From an uncultured Erythrobacteraceae bacterium (GTDB lineage Bacteria > Pseudomonadota > Alphaproteobacteria > Sphingomonadales > Sphingomonadaceae), in the NCBI GenBank assembly GCA_950071875.1, contig CATMNW010000140.1:1-6865 (forward strand): a stretch of 6,865 nt of DNA, in the 5' to 3' direction. The notes below the pieces were generated by a model. The model ran no database searches. It saw nothing but the letters and a program-made list of their open reading frames with translations, and was not told the origin of the DNA. This document shows positions 5,131 through 6,865 of the stretch, piece by piece. The first letter of the stretch is position 1, and each line of letters starts with the position of its first letter. Made by a program: the position numbers and the translations under genes.

Positions 5131-6865
5131 ATGTTCCAGTTCTTCCGTAATTTCTTCAAGACCAAGGTCGGTCTTGCAATCGCATTGGCGTTTCTCGGCC
5201 TGATCGCCCTCGCTTTCGCCAGCGCGGACGTTTCGAGCACCGGCACATTCGGTGGTATTGCCGGTGGTGATCGGGTTGCTGTCGTGGGTGACGAGAAGAT
5301 ATCCACATCCGACTTGGTCCTTGGCGCGAACAACAGCATTTCGCGCGTCAGGGAGGAGGAACCCACCATAACGATGCAGGCCTTCATTCGCGAAGGCGGA
5401 CTGACGAACACCCTGGAGCAACTGATCGATCGCGCAGCGATAAAGGATTACGCGCGAAAATACGGGCTTCGGGCGGGTGACAATCTCGTCAACAGCGAAA
5501 TCCGCATGATTTCGGCATTTCGCGGTGCGGACGGCAACTTCAGCGAAGATACCTATCGGCAGGCTCTGGCCCAGCAGCGCATCACAGACGCACAGATTCG
5601 CGAAGACCTGGGAATTGGTCTTCTTTCGCAGCAGCTTCTTGGCCCGGCCAGCTTCGGCTCGAGTGTCCCGGAAAAACTCGCTTATCGTTACGCTCAGCTT
5701 TTCAAGGAGCGGCGCCAGGGTTCGATCGCGCTTCTTCCCACGGCTGCTTTTGCACCACAGGGCGACGCAAATCCTGCCACCGTCAAAGCGTTCTACGACG
5801 AGAACCGAGACCTCTTCGTTCGGCCGGAACAGCGCACAATACGGTTCGCAAGCTTCGATGCCGAAGCCTTGGGCGACCGCATCATTCCGACCGACGCAGA
5901 AATAGCGGCCCGTTACGAACGCGACCGTTCGGAATACGCCGCCAGCGAGACCCGCGGCTTTACCCAAGTTATCGTACCCACTGAAGCAGCGGCGAGTTCG
6001 ATCCGTGAGCGGGTTGTAGGTGGCGCATCTCTTGAAGAGGTAGCCCGTGAAGCAGGGCTGCGTGCTAATCCAGTTCGTGATGTCGCGCGGGATGCGCTGG
6101 CATCGCAAGCCTCGCCAGCTGTAGCTTCGGCGTATTTTTCTACCGGCCGTGGACAGCTGAGCGAACCGGCGCGTAGCCCGCTTGGCTGGCACGTGGCCCG
6201 CATCGACATTGTGGATACGCGTGCAGCGCGCTCCCTCGCCGATGTCCGCACCACAATCGTCGACACGTTGCGGGAAGAAAAGCGCGTTCGCGGCCTTGCA
6301 GACCTCGCCATCGAAATCGAAGACCAACTTAGCGATGGCGCCACGCTGGCCGAAGTTGCAGACGATCTCGACCTCGAACTTTCAACTGCCAATCGCGTGC
6401 TTGCAGACGGCCGATTGGCAGCCAACCCGCAAGAAACCGTGCCGGAAGTCCTGCGTCCGGCGCTAGCCACTGCATTCCAGATGGAAGAGGAACAGCCGGA
6501 AATTGCGCCTGTCGAGGGTGGACAAACCTATCTCGTCTACGAAGTCGGCGACATCACTCCTGCAGCTGCAGCACCCTTCGCCGAGATACAGCAAGCTGTG
6601 GAAGCACGCTGGCGCGCCGAACAGGGCCAGAAGCGCGCCCAGGCGGCAGCCGATCGCGTGTTGAAGCGCCTTCGTGGCGGGCAGACAATTGCAGCAGCCC
6701 TCTCCGCCGAAAAAACGCGCGTTCCCCCTGCGCAGTCCATCGACATGACCCGGGAAGATCTTGCCCGCCAACGTGAACAGCGCATCCCGCCCCCGATCGC
6801 CCTGATGTTCAGCATGGCGGAAGGCACCGTGAAGAAACTAGATGCTGGCGGCAACGCAGGTTTCT
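5131..6865 (+). CDS. ppiD: PpiD/SurA-like periplasmic peptidylprolyl isomerase-family folding factor (3' end outside window)
   Basis: The first 578 residues are visible, and the reading frame is open to the right edge. A short basic N-terminus (MFQFFRNFFKTK) precedes one hydrophobic segment (about 13-32), which anchors the protein in the inner membrane with the rest in the periplasm. A SurA_N-like chaperone region follows (about 48-175), opening with DRVAVVGDEKIS. A parvulin-type domain spans about 273-358 and ends with the typical LSEPARSPLGWHVARI. The first active-site histidine of active parvulins (the H in an RHIL-type strand) appears replaced by Q279 in RGFTQVIV, while H354 is kept. Activity as an isomerase is therefore doubtful and a chaperone role likely, as for E. 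coli PpiD, which works at the SecYEG exit on newly exported proteins. Later regions (about 396-475 and 509-578) look like degenerate parvulin modules. The ATG lacks a strong ribosome site but gives the family-like N-terminus. Confidence 0.9.
   Translation, partial: MFQFFRNFFKTKVGLAIALAFLGLIALAFASADVSSTGTFGGIAGGDRVAVVGDEKISTSDLVLGANNSISRVREEEPTITMQAFIREGGLTNTLEQLIDRAAIKDYARKYGLRAGDNLVNSEIRMISAFRGADGNFSEDTYRQALAQQRITDAQIREDLGIGLLSQQLLGPASFGSSVPEKLAYRYAQLFKERRQGSIALLPTAAFAPQGDANPATVKAFYDENRDLFVRPEQRTIRFASFDAEALGDRIIPTDAEIAARYERDRSEYAASETRGFTQVIVPTEAAASSIRERVVGGASLEEVAREAGLRANPVRDVARDALASQASPAVASAYFSTGRGQLSEPARSPLGWHVARIDIVDTRAARSLADVRTTIVDTLREEKRVRGLADLAIEIEDQLSDGATLAEVADDLDLELSTANRVLADGRLAANPQETVPEVLRPALATAFQMEEEQPEIAPVEGGQTYLVYEVGDITPAAAAPFAEIQQAVEARWRAEQGQKRAQAAADRVLKRLRGGQTIAAALSAEKTRVPPAQSIDMTREDLARQREQRIPPPIALMFSMAEGTVKKLDAGGNAGF

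Noticed and set aside
5080..6327. Minus-strand ORF of 415 codons opposite the ppiD-like gene
   Set aside because: It is antisense to a protein with a signal anchor, chaperone region and parvulin domain. Its own translation shows no domain or start signal.

Overview
This window looks like an ordinary piece of core chromosome from a GC-rich alphaproteobacterium. The best match by memory is the order Sphingomonadales (an Erythrobacter- or Sphingomonas-like organism). That placement rests on the general look of the proteins: an IbpA-like Hsp20 with a characteristic N-terminus, a SecG with a long Pro/Ala/acidic tail, and a PpiD-like protein that opens MFQFFRNFFK. No phylogenetic search was possible. 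There are seven protein genes, two of them cut by the window edges. I see no mobile element, CRISPR array, tRNA, rRNA or phage gene.

Left part (1-1665): a minus-strand pair, glutaredoxin 3 (grxC) followed with zero spacing by a Nit-type carbon-nitrogen hydrolase that runs off the left edge. The pair points to glutathione chemistry. Divergent from grxC is a small heat-shock protein gene of the Hsp20/IbpA class. Its upstream region is the most informative non-coding stretch here: a good match to an alphaproteobacterial RpoH (sigma-32) promoter, then a leader of about 85 nt whose last hairpin sequesters the Shine-Dalgarno sequence opposite a U-C-G-C-U motif with a bulged G. That is the layout of a ROSE-type RNA thermometer.

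Middle part (1666-4930): a strong terminator-like hairpin and about 250 bp of apparently gene-free DNA separate hsp20 from the convergent 3' end of pyrG. The minus-strand genes tpiA, secG and pyrG then lie in that transcription order (triosephosphate isomerase, SecYEG translocon subunit, CTP synthase), all full length with intact key motifs. Hairpins sit in the secG-pyrG gap.

Right part (4931-6865): a 200-bp divergent promoter region leads into a membrane-anchored PpiD/SurA-like periplasmic folding factor on the plus strand, cut by the right edge. Its parvulin-like domain lacks the usual first active-site histidine, and similar degenerate modules appear to recur towards the C-terminus. PpiD and SecG both act at the Sec translocon, so their divergent arrangement makes functional sense.

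I found no clearly new biological system. The points most worth a second look are the putative ROSE thermometer, the zero-gap grxC-nit pair and the repeated degenerate parvulin modules.
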